Shown here one piece after another: positions 1 through 9,845 of a stretch of DNA of 64,000 bases. Where the stretch lies: NCBI RefSeq assembly GCF_004362865.1, contig NZ_SNYI01000002.1, forward strand, positions 434,001 to 498,000. Reading direction: 5' to 3'. Both the position numbers and the translations under genes were made by a program. Within the stretch, counting starts at the first letter, position 1. Each line of letters begins with the position of its first letter. The notes beneath the pieces were generated by a model. It was given only the letters and a program-made list of their open reading frames with translations. It was not told the DNA's origin and ran no database searches. Source of the DNA: Zeaxanthinibacter enoshimensis. Lineage in GTDB: Bacteria > Bacteroidota > Bacteroidia > Flavobacteriales > Flavobacteriaceae.

Positions 1-2
1 AT

Positions 3-104
3 AGGGGAATATTTTTTATCGGAATTTTCTCTTCAGATGATATTGGTCAGTCGGTGAAAGTAGTTCCGGGAGAAAAAAAAGGAGCAGGAAAAAGACATCT
101 TTGA
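3..104 (+). CDS. Possible C-terminal end of an upstream gene (partial)
   Basis: An open frame enters from the left window edge and stops with TGA at 102-104, giving about 33 residues that end in a basic tail (…[11 protein letters not shown]). It lies upstream of guaA on the same strand and is followed by a small GC palindrome with a T run. The stretch is too short to identify a family, and it could be non-coding; the only support is the open frame and the terminator-like structure after it. Confidence 0.3.
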   Translation, partial: RGIFFIGIFSSDDIGQSVKVVPGEKKGAGKRHL

Positions 105-113
105 AATATACTC

Positions 114-128
114 CCCGATCGGGTTTTT
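114..128 (+). terminator. Weak intrinsic terminator before guaA
   Basis: A 10-base palindrome CCCGATCGGG is followed directly by TTTTT. The stem is only 3 bp around a GATC loop, so it is weak; the same core recurs in the stronger terminator after yidC. Confidence 0.35.
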
Positions 129-145
129 GAATTCACTCATTTTAC

Positions 146-153
146 TATTTTTG
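146..153 (+). promoter_or_regulatory. -7 box of guaA
   Basis: TATTTTTG is an exact match to the Bacteroidota -7 consensus TAnnTTTG. Its last base is only 3 bases before the guaA ATG, so transcription should begin at or next to the start codon (leaderless mRNA). Confidence 0.6.
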
Positions 154-156
154 CCC

Positions 157-1689
157 ATGCAAAATAACGTCCTCATTCTCGATTTCGGTTCCCAGTACAC
201 CCAATTGATCGCAAGACGTGTCAGGGAGCTCAACATTTTCTGTGAAATAAAACCATATAACCGTCTGCCGGAAGACCTGTCAGAGTACAAGGCAGTGATC
301 CTTTCGGGCTCACCTTTTTCCGTACGGGCAGAAGATGCTCCGCATCCGGATCTCTCCAGGATCAAAGGTAAGGTGCCTCTGCTGGCGGTATGTTACGGAG
401 CCCAGTACCTGGCTCATTTCTTCGGCGGCGCCGTAGCACCTTCTAATACACGTGAATACGGCCGGGCCCGACTCTCTTCTATAGATACATCAGATCCTTT
501 CTTTAAGAACATACAGGAAGAGACCCAGGTATGGATGAGTCATAGTGATACTATCCAGGAGTTACCGACAGGGGCAGTAAGACTGGCAAGGACACATGAT
601 GTTCTCAATGCCGCATATAAAATAGAAGGAGAGCAAACCTACGCCATCCAATTTCACCCCGAGGTATACCATACCACGGACGGGAAGCAATTGCTCGAAA
701 ATTTCCTGGTACGTATCGCGGGCCTTGAACAGACCTGGACGCCGGATGCCTTCGTGGAGGCAACGGTTGCAGAACTGAAAGAAAAGATCGGTAAGGATAA
801 GGTGATCCTGGGATTATCCGGCGGGGTAGATTCTACCGTTGCGGCCGTGTTACTGCACAAAGCCATAGGAAAGCAGCTGCATTGTATCTTCGTAAACAAT
901 GGCCTGCTGAGGAAAAATGAATTTACAGAAGTGCTGGATCAGTACGAGCATATGGGCCTGAACGTAAAAGGCGTCGATGCTTCGGCACGCTTTTTGAATG
1001 CCCTGGAAGGGGAGTCGGATCCTGAGAAAAAAAGAAAGATCATCGGCGGTGTATTCATCGATGTGTTTGATGACGAGGCGCACAAGGTCGAGGATGCGAA
1101 ATGGCTGGGGCAGGGAACCATTTATCCTGATGTAATTGAATCGGTTTCCGCGACAGGCGGCCCTTCTGCGACTATTAAAAGTCACCATAATGTTGGAGGC
1201 TTGCCGGATTTTATGAAGTTAAAAGTGGTAGAGCCACTGAAAATGCTGTTCAAAGATGAAGTACGCAGGGTAGGAGCCAGTATGGACCTTGAACCGGAAA
1301 GATTGGGCAGACACCCATTCCCCGGACCTGGGCTTGCTATCCGGATCCTGGGTGATATTACCCGGGAAAAGGTGGCGATCCTGCAAGAGGTGGACGCTAT
1401 TTTTATCAATGGCCTCAAGGAATGGGGGTTGTATGACCAGGTTTGGCAGGCAGGAGCCATCTTACTACCTGTACAGAGTGTTGGAGTAATGGGGGATGAG
1501 CGTACCTATGAAAAATGTGTAGCTTTACGTGCGGTGGAGAGCACGGATGGAATGACGGCAGATTGGGTAAATTTACCGTATGAATTCCTTCAGAAAACCT
1601 CCAATGATATTATCAATAAAGTCCCAGGGGTGAACCGGGTGGTATACGACATCAGTTCCAAGCCGCCGGCGACCATAGAATGGGAATAA
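157..1689 (+). CDS. guaA: GMP synthase (glutamine-hydrolysing)
   Basis: Converts XMP to GMP with ATP and glutamine, the last step of guanine nucleotide synthesis in the cytosol. The 510-residue product has the class I glutamine amidotransferase domain first (nucleophile Cys79 in AVCYGAQ; His167 and Glu169 in FHPE), then the ATP pyrophosphatase domain with the PP-loop SGGVDST at about 221-227, then the C-terminal dimerisation domain ending in KPPATIEWE, as in other complete GuaA proteins. An upstream in-frame TTG at 127 would add ten residues, but the ATG at 157 is preferred because the -7 box lies between them. The next gene follows after 15 bases on the same strand, so co-transcription is likely although the functions are unrelated. 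Confidence 0.97.
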   Translation: MQNNVLILDFGSQYTQLIARRVRELNIFCEIKPYNRLPEDLSEYKAVILSGSPFSVRAEDAPHPDLSRIKGKVPLLAVCYGAQYLAHFFGGAVAPSNTREYGRARLSSIDTSDPFFKNIQEETQVWMSHSDTIQELPTGAVRLARTHDVLNAAYKIEGEQTYAIQFHPEVYHTTDGKQLLENFLVRIAGLEQTWTPDAFVEATVAELKEKIGKDKVILGLSGGVDSTVAAVLLHKAIGKQLHCIFVNNGLLRKNEFTEVLDQYEHMGLNVKGVDASARFLNALEGESDPEKKRKIIGGVFIDVFDDEAHKVEDAKWLGQGTIYPDVIESVSATGGPSATIKSHHNVGGLPDFMKLKVVEPLKMLFKDEVRRVGASMDLEPERLGRHPFPGPGLAIRILGDITREKVAILQEVDAIFINGLKEWGLYDQVWQAGAILLPVQSVGVMGDERTYEKCVALRAVESTDGMTADWVNLPYEFLQKTSNDIINKVPGVNRVVYDISSKPPATIEWE

Positions 1690-1704
1690 AGAAAGAATAG
1701 GATT

Positions 1705-3858
1705 ATGTACAGGAAGTGTTTTATGCTTTTGGTTTTCCTGCTCATCTGCCTGCAGGCGGTTGCACAGCAGTATACTACCCACGCGGTAAAAGAAGGGGAG
1801 ACACTTTATGGTATTGCCAAAAAATACCGGGTGACACCTTTCAATATTCTTAAGTTTAACAAAGAACTGAAGAAAGATGCCCCGTTGCGGCCCAATACTA
1901 TCCTGGTCATTCCACTGGATTCCAAAGCAGCTGAAACGACCGTTGCTCCCTCGGATATAGTAAAGAAGAAAGAGGCTGTTCCGCCGCAGGAAGAGCCTGT
2001 GGACTTTAAGGTCCACAGGGTTCGTAAGCGCGAAACGCTGTTTGGTATTGCCCGCAATTATAATATTACCGAAGAAGACATCAAGCGTTATAATACTGAA
2101 CTCTATTCTTCGCAACTCGATAAAGGCATGCGTTTACAGATCCCGGTGTTCGCAGAGAAAACGGAAGCAGATGCCGATGAGGAGCTGGATAATTTTGAAA
2201 CTTATACGGTTAAACCTAAGGAAACCAGGTGGAGCATTGCACATCGTTACGGGATCACTATAGACAGTATGCTCTCGCTGAACCCCGAACTGTCGAAGGC
2301 TAACAATAACCTGGCTGTAGGGCAACAGCTGGTACTGCCTAAGATACCGGGAAGCAGTGTGCAGGAACAGAAAGTGGATTATTACATTTCTTACACTGTT
2401 CCGCCAAAGAAGACCCTTTACAGCCTGAGCCAGGAGTACGGTATGTCTTCCGAAGAAATAATACGTCTTAACCCGGAGATCATGGACAGGGGTGGTTTAA
2501 AGGAAGGTATGGTGATTCGCCTGCCAAAAAAACGAATCACCGGTCCGGAGGTCAATGCTGAGAATTATGTTTTCTACGAGGTAAAACCTAAGCAGACTAC
2601 GTTCTCACTGACCAGGAATCTCGGAGTAGGGTATGATGAACTACTGGAGCTTAACCCGGAGCTAGCCCTGGGACTTAAAGCGGGGATGATCCTGAAGCTA
2701 CCCAAGGAGCGTTCGGTGGACCTCGAGGTCAAGAATTCCCTGGTGCTGGATAAGATCAATTTGCTGGACAGTCTAAATAGAAGGCACAGGCCCAGGCTGG
2801 TCTATATCCTGCCTTTCCGACTGGATAAAATGAATTTCAGCGATGAAGAACTGGCTCTTAAGACCTTGATGAGCCGTAATGATATCAAGTACAGCCTTGG
2901 TTTGTATACCGGCGCCCTGGTTGCGCTGGATTCCCTTGCTGAACTTGGAATGTCTGTCGACGTAGTTGCCTATGATAATCAACTGAGTCTTGACAAGACC
3001 AAAGAGATTTTGCGTAATGTTAATTTCGGGCAGGTCGATGCGGTTTTCGGACCCCTGGATCAATCCTCCCTCGAGGAGGTAGCCATACAGGCCGCAAACC
3101 AGGAAGTACCTGTTATTGCCCCGGTGCCTGTAAACAGTAATCTGAGTCTTAATAATGTGTTCTTCTCCTATACCTCGGATGAGATCCTGCGCAAACGAAT
3201 GCTGGAATTCATGGCAACCCAGGTGACGGATCAGAACGTTATTGTGATCGCGGATGATAAGAACAAACTGACAAAGGCCGAGATCCTGAAGAAATTTCCT
3301 GGAGCTAAGTCCCTGGCTGTCATCGAGGAGGAAAAGAACATCTCTATAAACCTGGAATCCCTGCAACTGCTGTTGTCTGAGACACAGGAAAACTGGGTGT
3401 TTGTAGAATCCTCCAATTTTAAACTCATCTCCAGTGTTACCTCCATCCTCAATTCGGTGAATACGCCCGATATCAAGGTGAGGATGTTTACCACCAATAA
3501 AAACCGTGGATTTGAAAACCCGGTGATCTCGGGATCACACCTGTCTAACCTGCAGTTCACTTATCCATCGGCTTATCGTGAAGATACTACCGAAGCATTT
3601 ACGAAACGATACGCAAAGCGATTTGGTGGTGCACCTGACAAGTATGCGGTGAGAGGGTTTGACCTGACCATGGACCTGCTTTTGAAGCTGGGTTATAAGC
3701 TTGATCTGTTCGAGGCCTCCCGGGGTATAGGAACAACACAGTACAGCGGTAATAAATTCAATTTTGTAAAAGACCCTGTGTCCGGGTATTTTAATATCTC
3801 CTCTTACATCTTGATGTACAACAACATGAAGATCGAAGAAGTAAAACCACAGCCATGA
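1705..3858 (+). CDS. Exported protein with five LysM repeats and a PBP1-like domain
   Basis: A 717-residue protein with an N-terminal signal peptide (about 1-20, ending AVAQ). Five LysM-type repeats follow at about 22-70, 99-148, 166-213, 226-275 and 287-334, each with the pattern of a G-E/K-T-L-Y/F-x-I/L-A/S start and an L-x-I/L-P end. The C-terminal half (about 360-717) resembles a type 1 periplasmic ligand-binding fold of the amino-acid ABC substrate-binding kind. LysM modules bind peptidoglycan, so the protein is likely wall-attached in the periplasm. The fused binding domain has no transporter beside it, so a sensing or scaffolding role is as likely as uptake. This LysM-PBP1 architecture is common in Flavobacteriia, but its function is unknown. 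Its stop overlaps the start of the OsmC gene (ATGA), implying translational coupling. Confidence 0.85.
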   Translation: MYRKCFMLLVFLLICLQAVAQQYTTHAVKEGETLYGIAKKYRVTPFNILKFNKELKKDAPLRPNTILVIPLDSKAAETTVAPSDIVKKKEAVPPQEEPVDFKVHRVRKRETLFGIARNYNITEEDIKRYNTELYSSQLDKGMRLQIPVFAEKTEADADEELDNFETYTVKPKETRWSIAHRYGITIDSMLSLNPELSKANNNLAVGQQLVLPKIPGSSVQEQKVDYYISYTVPPKKTLYSLSQEYGMSSEEIIRLNPEIMDRGGLKEGMVIRLPKKRITGPEVNAENYVFYEVKPKQTTFSLTRNLGVGYDELLELNPELALGLKAGMILKLPKERSVDLEVKNSLVLDKINLLDSLNRRHRPRLVYILPFRLDKMNFSDEELALKTLMSRNDIKYSLGLYTGALVALDSLAELGMSVDVVAYDNQLSLDKTKEILRNVNFGQVDAVFGPLDQSSLEEVAIQAANQEVPVIAPVPVNSNLSLNNVFFSYTSDEILRKRMLEFMATQVTDQNVIVIADDKNKLTKAEILKKFPGAKSLAVIEEEKNISINLESLQLLLSETQENWVFVESSNFKLISSVTSILNSVNTPDIKVRMFTTNKNRGFENPVISGSHLSNLQFTYPSAYREDTTEAFTKRYAKRFGGAPDKYAVRGFDLTMDLLLKLGYKLDLFEASRGIGTTQYSGNKFNFVKDPVSGYFNISSYILMYNNMKIEEVKPQP

Positions 3859-4262
3859 CTTCTAAAGTAACCTACCTCGGTGAATTAAGGACCAAAGCGG
3901 AGCATATTGCATCCGGAAACGAGATCATCAGTGATGCTCCTGTAGATAACCATGGACTGGGGCAGGCATTCTCTCCTACGGATACAGTTGCAACCGCATT
4001 GGCAAGTTGTATGCTTACCGTCATGGGGATAAAATCCAATACCCTGGATGTTTCCCTGCAGGGTGCTGTTGCGGAGGTGGTAAAACACATGAGTGCTGAT
4101 CCCAGGATGATATCCCGGGTAGAGGTAACCCTGCATTTACCTTCACGGGTATCGGAAAAGGACCGCGCTATCCTGGAAAGGACAGGGAAGACCTGCCCTG
4201 TGTTGTTGTCTCTTCACCCGGATGTTAAGAAGGATATCCGATTCTTGTGGGAGCAAGAATAG
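3855..4262 (+). CDS. OsmC-family peroxide-detoxifying protein
   Basis: A 135-residue OsmC/Ohr-type protein. Members reduce organic or fatty-acid hydroperoxides with a pair of redox cysteines; here these are Cys52 (in ALASCMLT) and Cys114 (in KTCPVLLSLHP), at the usual spacing and context. The ATG at 3855 overlaps the upstream LysM-PBP1 stop by four bases (ATGA), so the two proteins are probably made together. No signal peptide, hence cytosolic. The family call is firm; whether it is of the OsmC, Ohr or YhfA subgroup cannot be decided from the sequence alone. Confidence 0.9.
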   Translation: MTSKVTYLGELRTKAEHIASGNEIISDAPVDNHGLGQAFSPTDTVATALASCMLTVMGIKSNTLDVSLQGAVAEVVKHMSADPRMISRVEVTLHLPSRVSEKDRAILERTGKTCPVLLSLHPDVKKDIRFLWEQE

Positions 4263-4311
4263 GGTTTATGGTTTGAGGTTGGAGGTTTGAGGTTCGAAGT
4301 TTTAGGTTTGA
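4263..4311. repeat. 7-bp tandem repeat (GGTTTGA)
   Basis: Seven imperfect units of a 7-base period follow the osmC stop: GGTTTAT, GGTTTGA, GGTTGGA, GGTTTGA, GGTTCGA, AGTTTTA, GGTTTGA. Similar repeats appear between genes in many Bacteroidota. Read on the minus strand they give a spurious TSNLKP-like peptide. Confidence 0.75.
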
Positions 4312-4381
4312 AGCCTACCAGAGATAGGGAAATTTGAGGCCAGCTTCCAGTATGCAGTCGGCAGTATTCGAGAATCTTTTT

Positions 4382-4417
4382 TGTCCCTTCTGTCCCACTT
4401 GTCCCGTTTGTCACCAT
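4382..4417. repeat. 9-bp tandem repeat (TGTCCCnnT)
   Basis: Four units of a 9-base period: TGTCCCTTC, TGTCCCACT, TGTCCCGTT, TGTCACCAT. Together with the neighbouring repeats it fills the spacer between the two convergent genes. Confidence 0.65.
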
Positions 4418-4508
4418 TTTTCCTATGTACCTGTACCCAGTATCCCGGCGTGACCCGCCCACCTCTTCGAGGTATTCGGGCAAGCTGTGTGACGGAATGA
4501 CGACATCA

Positions 4509-4540
4509 CCCGCCCGAACGTGCCGTTCGGTACGGGCGGG
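4509..4540. repeat. REP-like palindromic element, copy 1
   Basis: The arms CCCGCCCG (4509-4516) and CGGGCGGG (4533-4540) are perfect inverted complements around a 16-base centre that itself holds AACG/CGTT. The following CCGTATC is also shared with copy 2. It looks like a REP-type hairpin; it has no T run, so it is not a standard terminator. Confidence 0.7.
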
Positions 4541-4576
4541 CCGTATCACCGTTTAACTGCTTGCATCCCCGCATCC

Positions 4577-4608
4577 CCCGCCCGAACGTGCCGCTCGGTA
4601 CGGGCGGG
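4577..4608. repeat. REP-like palindromic element, copy 2
   Basis: Identical to the copy 68 bases upstream except for one base in the centre (C for T), with the same 8-bp arms and the same CCGTATC after it. Two near-identical copies in direct orientation argue for a mobile or amplified palindromic element rather than chance. Confidence 0.7.
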
Positions 4609-4611
4609 CCG

Positions 4612-4642
4612 TATCCCTGTATCCCTGTATCCCTGTATCCCC
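4612..4642. repeat. 8-bp tandem repeat (TATCCCTG)
   Basis: Three exact TATCCCTG units and a fourth incomplete one (TATCCCC) start directly after REP-like copy 2 and end eight bases before the stop codon of the convergent gene. Confidence 0.75.
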
Positions 4643-4649
4643 ACAGTAA

Positions 4650-5519
4650 TCACACATCACAGATACCGATTCCCTGTGCCAGTGAAGCTATTTTATCTTC
4701 CCGGCTTGGGATAAATTCCTGGGCTACGTGTCCTTTAAACCCGGTTTCCAGTATCGCTCTCATGATCGCTGGGTAATACAGTTCCTGCGTTTCGTCTATC
4801 TCGTGCCTCCCGGGATTGCCACCTGTGTGATAATGTCCTATATAATCCTGGTTTTCCCGGATGTTCCGGATCACGTCGCCTTCCATGATCTGCATATGGT
4901 AGATGTCGTACAGCAGTTTAAAATTATCAGATCCCAGGGCCTTGCAGAGTGCGACACCCCAGGCGGTATGATCACACATATAATCCTTATGGTCCACCTT
5001 GGAATTCAGTAATTCCATCTGCAGGACCACGCCGTGTTCTTCGGCTATGGGAAGTACCCGGGACAAACCTTCCACACAATGTGCAAGGCCAAGTTCGTCA
5101 GGCATACCTCGCCTGTTGCCACTAAAACAGATCAGGTTCGTGTATCCGGCTGCCGCTACTTTGGGGATTATTTCAGAATACCGTTTAACCAGTTCCGGAT
5201 GATAGGCGGGGTCATTAAACCCTTCCGTAAGACTAATCTCCGCTCCCCAGCACATAGAAGCATGTATCCCGTGTTTCTTGAGCAATGGCCAATCTTCCGG
5301 GCCTACCAGGTCTATGGCTTTTACTCCCAGTTTGACGAGTTCCCCCAGGAAAGTATCCAGGGGAATGGTTTCGTAGCACCAGTAACATGCACTATGGTTT
5401 ATATTTCCTTTTAATTTCTGAAACCCGGAAGGTTTCTCAGCTGCTCCGTATACATTCTGGTACGCCATAATCCCGGCAGAAGCAGCAATTGAAGTTCCAA
5501 GAAAGTGCCTTCTTTTCAT
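4650..5519 (-). CDS. Tat-exported TIM-barrel protein, hydroxypyruvate isomerase-like
   Basis: A 289-residue protein. The N-terminus MKRRHFLGTSIAASAG carries a twin-arginine signal (RRHFLG followed by a small/hydrophobic stretch), so it is predicted to be exported folded to the periplasm. The rest is a xylose isomerase-like TIM barrel of the hydroxypyruvate isomerase (Hyi) type, with metal-ligand-like positions in QMELLNSK, YDIYHMQ and GHYHTGGNPGRHEIDE. Hyi interconverts hydroxypyruvate and tartronate semialdehyde, but exported Bacteroidota homologues may act on other sugars or inositols; the substrate is unknown. The ATG at 5519 is chosen because it begins the Tat signal; an open frame continues upstream but overlaps the pyrG region. 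A near-consensus -7 box (TATATTTA on the minus strand, 5540-5547) lies just upstream. Confidence 0.85.
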   Translation of the reverse strand: MKRRHFLGTSIAASAGIMAYQNVYGAAEKPSGFQKLKGNINHSACYWCYETIPLDTFLGELVKLGVKAIDLVGPEDWPLLKKHGIHASMCWGAEISLTEGFNDPAYHPELVKRYSEIIPKVAAAGYTNLICFSGNRRGMPDELGLAHCVEGLSRVLPIAEEHGVVLQMELLNSKVDHKDYMCDHTAWGVALCKALGSDNFKLLYDIYHMQIMEGDVIRNIRENQDYIGHYHTGGNPGRHEIDETQELYYPAIMRAILETGFKGHVAQEFIPSREDKIASLAQGIGICDV

Positions 5520-5707
5520 GATGCAGGTGTTAGGTGCTCTAAATATATAGCTTTTAGGCGGAGGGTTTCCGGGGTGGAAGTATAAAAGTATTGAGGTGCG
5601 GCATCCCCGGGAGTTTGTATTACTTGCGATCTTTTTCTGTATGGTTATCGGTGAGCCGTTTTCTGAGAATTTCCAAGGGATTCCCTGTGATTTCTTATAG
5701 CATTTCG

Positions 5708-5715
5708 TACTTTTG
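5708..5715 (+). promoter_or_regulatory. -7 box of pyrG
   Basis: TACTTTTG matches TAnnTTTG exactly and lies 24 bases before the pyrG ATG. No clear TTTG -33 element is seen at the expected spacing. Confidence 0.6.
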
Positions 5716-5730
5716 TATCCCGTAACATAA

Positions 5731-7401
<1,671 letters not shown>

Positions 7402-7466
7402 CAAACCTTAAATTTTCGGGCTCAGGCTAAATCAATCCGCCCCGGACCTATTAGAAAGATCATTCA

Positions 7467-9320
7467 ATGGAAGAAAAGAAACTGGATATCAACTCGATCA
7501 TCGGCTTTGTGCTGATCTTTGGAATCCTCATATTTTGGTTTTACCAGAGCCAGCCTACTCCTGAAGAGCTGGAAGCCCAGAAGGCAGAACAAGCGAAGAT
7601 CGAGGCTGCAGCCCAGCAGGAAAAGGCGGCAACAACCGAAGAAACGCCCCGGGAAACCATGCCGGTATTGCGCGATTCAGCGGACCTTGCTGCTTATAAG
7701 AATAGTGTAGGAGGCTTTGGGTTTACAGAGGCCAGGGAAGGGAGCACTGTCCTGGAAAATGATCTCGTCCGCCTGGAGATCAGCAACCTTGGAGGGCAGA
7801 TCACCGAAGCGGTGCTTAAGAAATTTGTCACTTACGATTCTGTACCGGTATACCTGGTAAAGGATGGCAATGCCTCTTTCGGGTTGGAATTTACCACTAC
7901 AGATCAGCGGGCTATCAATACACAAAAATTATTCTTTGAACCCAGCCTGAGTAAGAACGGGGACAACCAGGTGCTTTCCATGAAAGCCAAGGTAGGAGCA
8001 GACCGCTTCCTGGAATACCGTTATGAACTGAAACCGGATGATTACCTGCTCGACTTCAACATTCGCTCCCAGGGTATGGCCGGAATCTTTGATAAGAATC
8101 AGCCGATCAAGCTTAACTGGGAAGTTAAAGGAATACGCCATAACAAAAGTATACAGTACGGAAACCGTTATACCAGGCTGACTTATAACCACGACGATGG
8201 AAACATCAGTAAGTTGTCAGAGAGCAGCGACGATGAAGAGATTGAAGAGGATATCAAATGGCTTTCATACCGGCAGCATTTCTTCAGCAGTATACTCGCG
8301 ACGAGTAATCATTTCAAGACTGCAGAACTGCGTTCGCAAAACCTTGTGGAAGAGGAAAGCCCTGAAGAGCATTTTACAAAATTATTCAGTACTTCAGCTC
8401 CTTTAGAGCTGCAGGCCGGGGAACTGGCGTACGATATGAACTGGTATTACGGTCCTACGGATGTGGATGTGCTGGAGCATTACGAAGAACTGGGCCTTGC
8501 AGACTCTATTCCTTTCGGTTGGGGGATCTTTGGTTGGATCAACCGCTACGTTTTTACCCCGTTCTACGGTTTCCTGAGTTCATTCCTGCCCTTTGGTATC
8601 GCGATCGTGGTGATGACCATTCTGGTTAGGTTACTGATGTCTCCTGTTACGTATAAGTCTTACCTGTCCCAGGCCAAGATGAAAGTACTTAAGCCAGAGA
8701 TCACGGAATTGGGAGAGAAGTACAAGGACAACGCCATGAAGAAGCAGCAGGAGACTATGAAGTTGTACAACAAGGCCGGGGTCAGCCCTATGAGCGGGTG
8801 TGTTCCTGCGCTCTTGCAGTTACCTATATTCTATGCCCTGTTCATGTTTTTTCCAACCTCTTTTGCCCTGCGCCAGAAATCCTTTTTATGGGCAGAGGAT
8901 CTGTCATCTTATGATACGGTAGCGCAGTTACCATTCACCATCCCATTTTATGGGGACCATGTGAGCCTGTTCCCGATCCTGGCTTCTGTAGCTATCTTCT
9001 TTTATATGATGATGACCACGGGACAGAATATGCAGACACAACCGGGAATGCCTAACATGAAGTTCATCATGTATCTTTCCCCGCTGATGATGTTGTTCTT
9101 CTTTAACAACTATGCGAGTGGATTGAGTTTATACTATTTTGTATCTAACCTGATCACGATCTTCATCATGCTGGCCATTAAGAATTTCATCCTGGATGAG
9201 GAGAAGATCCATGCCCAGATACAGGAGAACAAGAAGAAGCCTAAAAAGGAGAATAAGTTCCAGCGAAAAATGCGCGAAATGATGGAACAGGCGGAGCAGC
9301 AGAAAAAGACCGGTAAATAA
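7467..9320 (+). CDS. yidC: Membrane protein insertase YidC
   Basis: Inserts and folds inner-membrane proteins, alone or with SecYEG. The 617-residue protein has one N-terminal transmembrane segment (about 10-27), a large periplasmic domain with the beta-sandwich typical of Gram-negative YidC (about 60-350), and the conserved C-terminal insertase core with several membrane spans from about 365 on (including PVTYKSYLSQAKMKVLKPEI and LPIFYALFMFF). It ends in a long lysine-rich tail (KKKPKKENKFQRK) that probably contacts ribosomes. A strong intrinsic terminator follows. Confidence 0.97.
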   Translation: MEEKKLDINSIIGFVLIFGILIFWFYQSQPTPEELEAQKAEQAKIEAAAQQEKAATTEETPRETMPVLRDSADLAAYKNSVGGFGFTEAREGSTVLENDLVRLEISNLGGQITEAVLKKFVTYDSVPVYLVKDGNASFGLEFTTTDQRAINTQKLFFEPSLSKNGDNQVLSMKAKVGADRFLEYRYELKPDDYLLDFNIRSQGMAGIFDKNQPIKLNWEVKGIRHNKSIQYGNRYTRLTYNHDDGNISKLSESSDDEEIEEDIKWLSYRQHFFSSILATSNHFKTAELRSQNLVEEESPEEHFTKLFSTSAPLELQAGELAYDMNWYYGPTDVDVLEHYEELGLADSIPFGWGIFGWINRYVFTPFYGFLSSFLPFGIAIVVMTILVRLLMSPVTYKSYLSQAKMKVLKPEITELGEKYKDNAMKKQQETMKLYNKAGVSPMSGCVPALLQLPIFYALFMFFPTSFALRQKSFLWAEDLSSYDTVAQLPFTIPFYGDHVSLFPILASVAIFFYMMMTTGQNMQTQPGMPNMKFIMYLSPLMMLFFFNNYASGLSLYYFVSNLITIFIMLAIKNFILDEEKIHAQIQENKKKPKKENKFQRKMREMMEQAEQQKKTGK

Positions 9321-9352
9321 TCAGGAGGTCGTTACAGAATTCCGTTTACCAT

Positions 9353-9381
9353 AAAAAAAAGCTCCCCGATCGGGGAGCTTT
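9353..9381 (+). terminator. Intrinsic terminator after yidC
   Basis: AAAAAAAA is followed by the perfect 18-base palindrome GCTCCCCGATCGGGGAGC (9361-9378) and TTT. The stem is 7 bp closed by GATC; the A run also makes it usable on the opposite strand. Confidence 0.85.
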
Positions 9382-9822
9382 CCATTTTGATAGTAGGTTA
9401 TGTTTGATCAGATTTGGAGCTTCAAATATGGGCTATTGTAATGGCCGGACAAAAAGATAGTTGTCAAGCATTAATTTTTGTATGCTAATACCCGCTTAAA
9501 TGTTGTCTGGCGAAAACCTTTTCGTGAAATCTTCAAATAAATGGAAAACCTCCCCTTTGAACAAGGGAAATATTTATGGTTAAAATCATCTACGTGCAGC
9601 CAAATTTATGTTCAAATGGCTATCTGCGACTACCTGCGTAAGCAACATCTTGTTCACTAAGGGAATTATCCTCTTACTGGCAATGACATTGGGCGTAGTA
9701 ACGTTCCCGGGAGTATTAGTCAGACGGTTTACGATTTCGGTTTCTCCGTTCTTATGGATATGGAACATCTATATGGAAGCCTCTCGTCTTAGCATAATCT
9801 TAAATGGATGGAGATACGGGGC
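9382..9822. other. Spacer of about 440 bases with no recognisable gene
   Basis: Between the yidC terminator and the mnmA promoter no convincing gene, RNA or repeat is seen. A plus-strand open frame from 9608 encodes a hydrophobic peptide, but it runs over the mnmA promoter and start in another frame and resembles nothing known. Only a small CCCTT/AAGGG hairpin (about 9553-9567) stands out. Confidence 0.5.
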
Positions 9823-9838
9823 TAATTTTGTATTTTTG
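9823..9838 (+). promoter_or_regulatory. Double -7 box of mnmA
   Basis: Two adjacent exact TAnnTTTG matches, TAATTTTG (9823-9830) and TATTTTTG (9831-9838). The second ends seven bases before the ATG at 9846, predicting a leader of only a few bases and ruling out the upstream in-frame ATG at 9804. Confidence 0.6.
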
Positions 9839-9845
9839 CCGGATT

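Noticed and set aside
4214-4549. Minus-strand reading frame with a TSNLKP-like repeat peptide
   Set aside because: It is a translation of the 7-bp intergenic tandem repeat, a common artefact in Bacteroidota.
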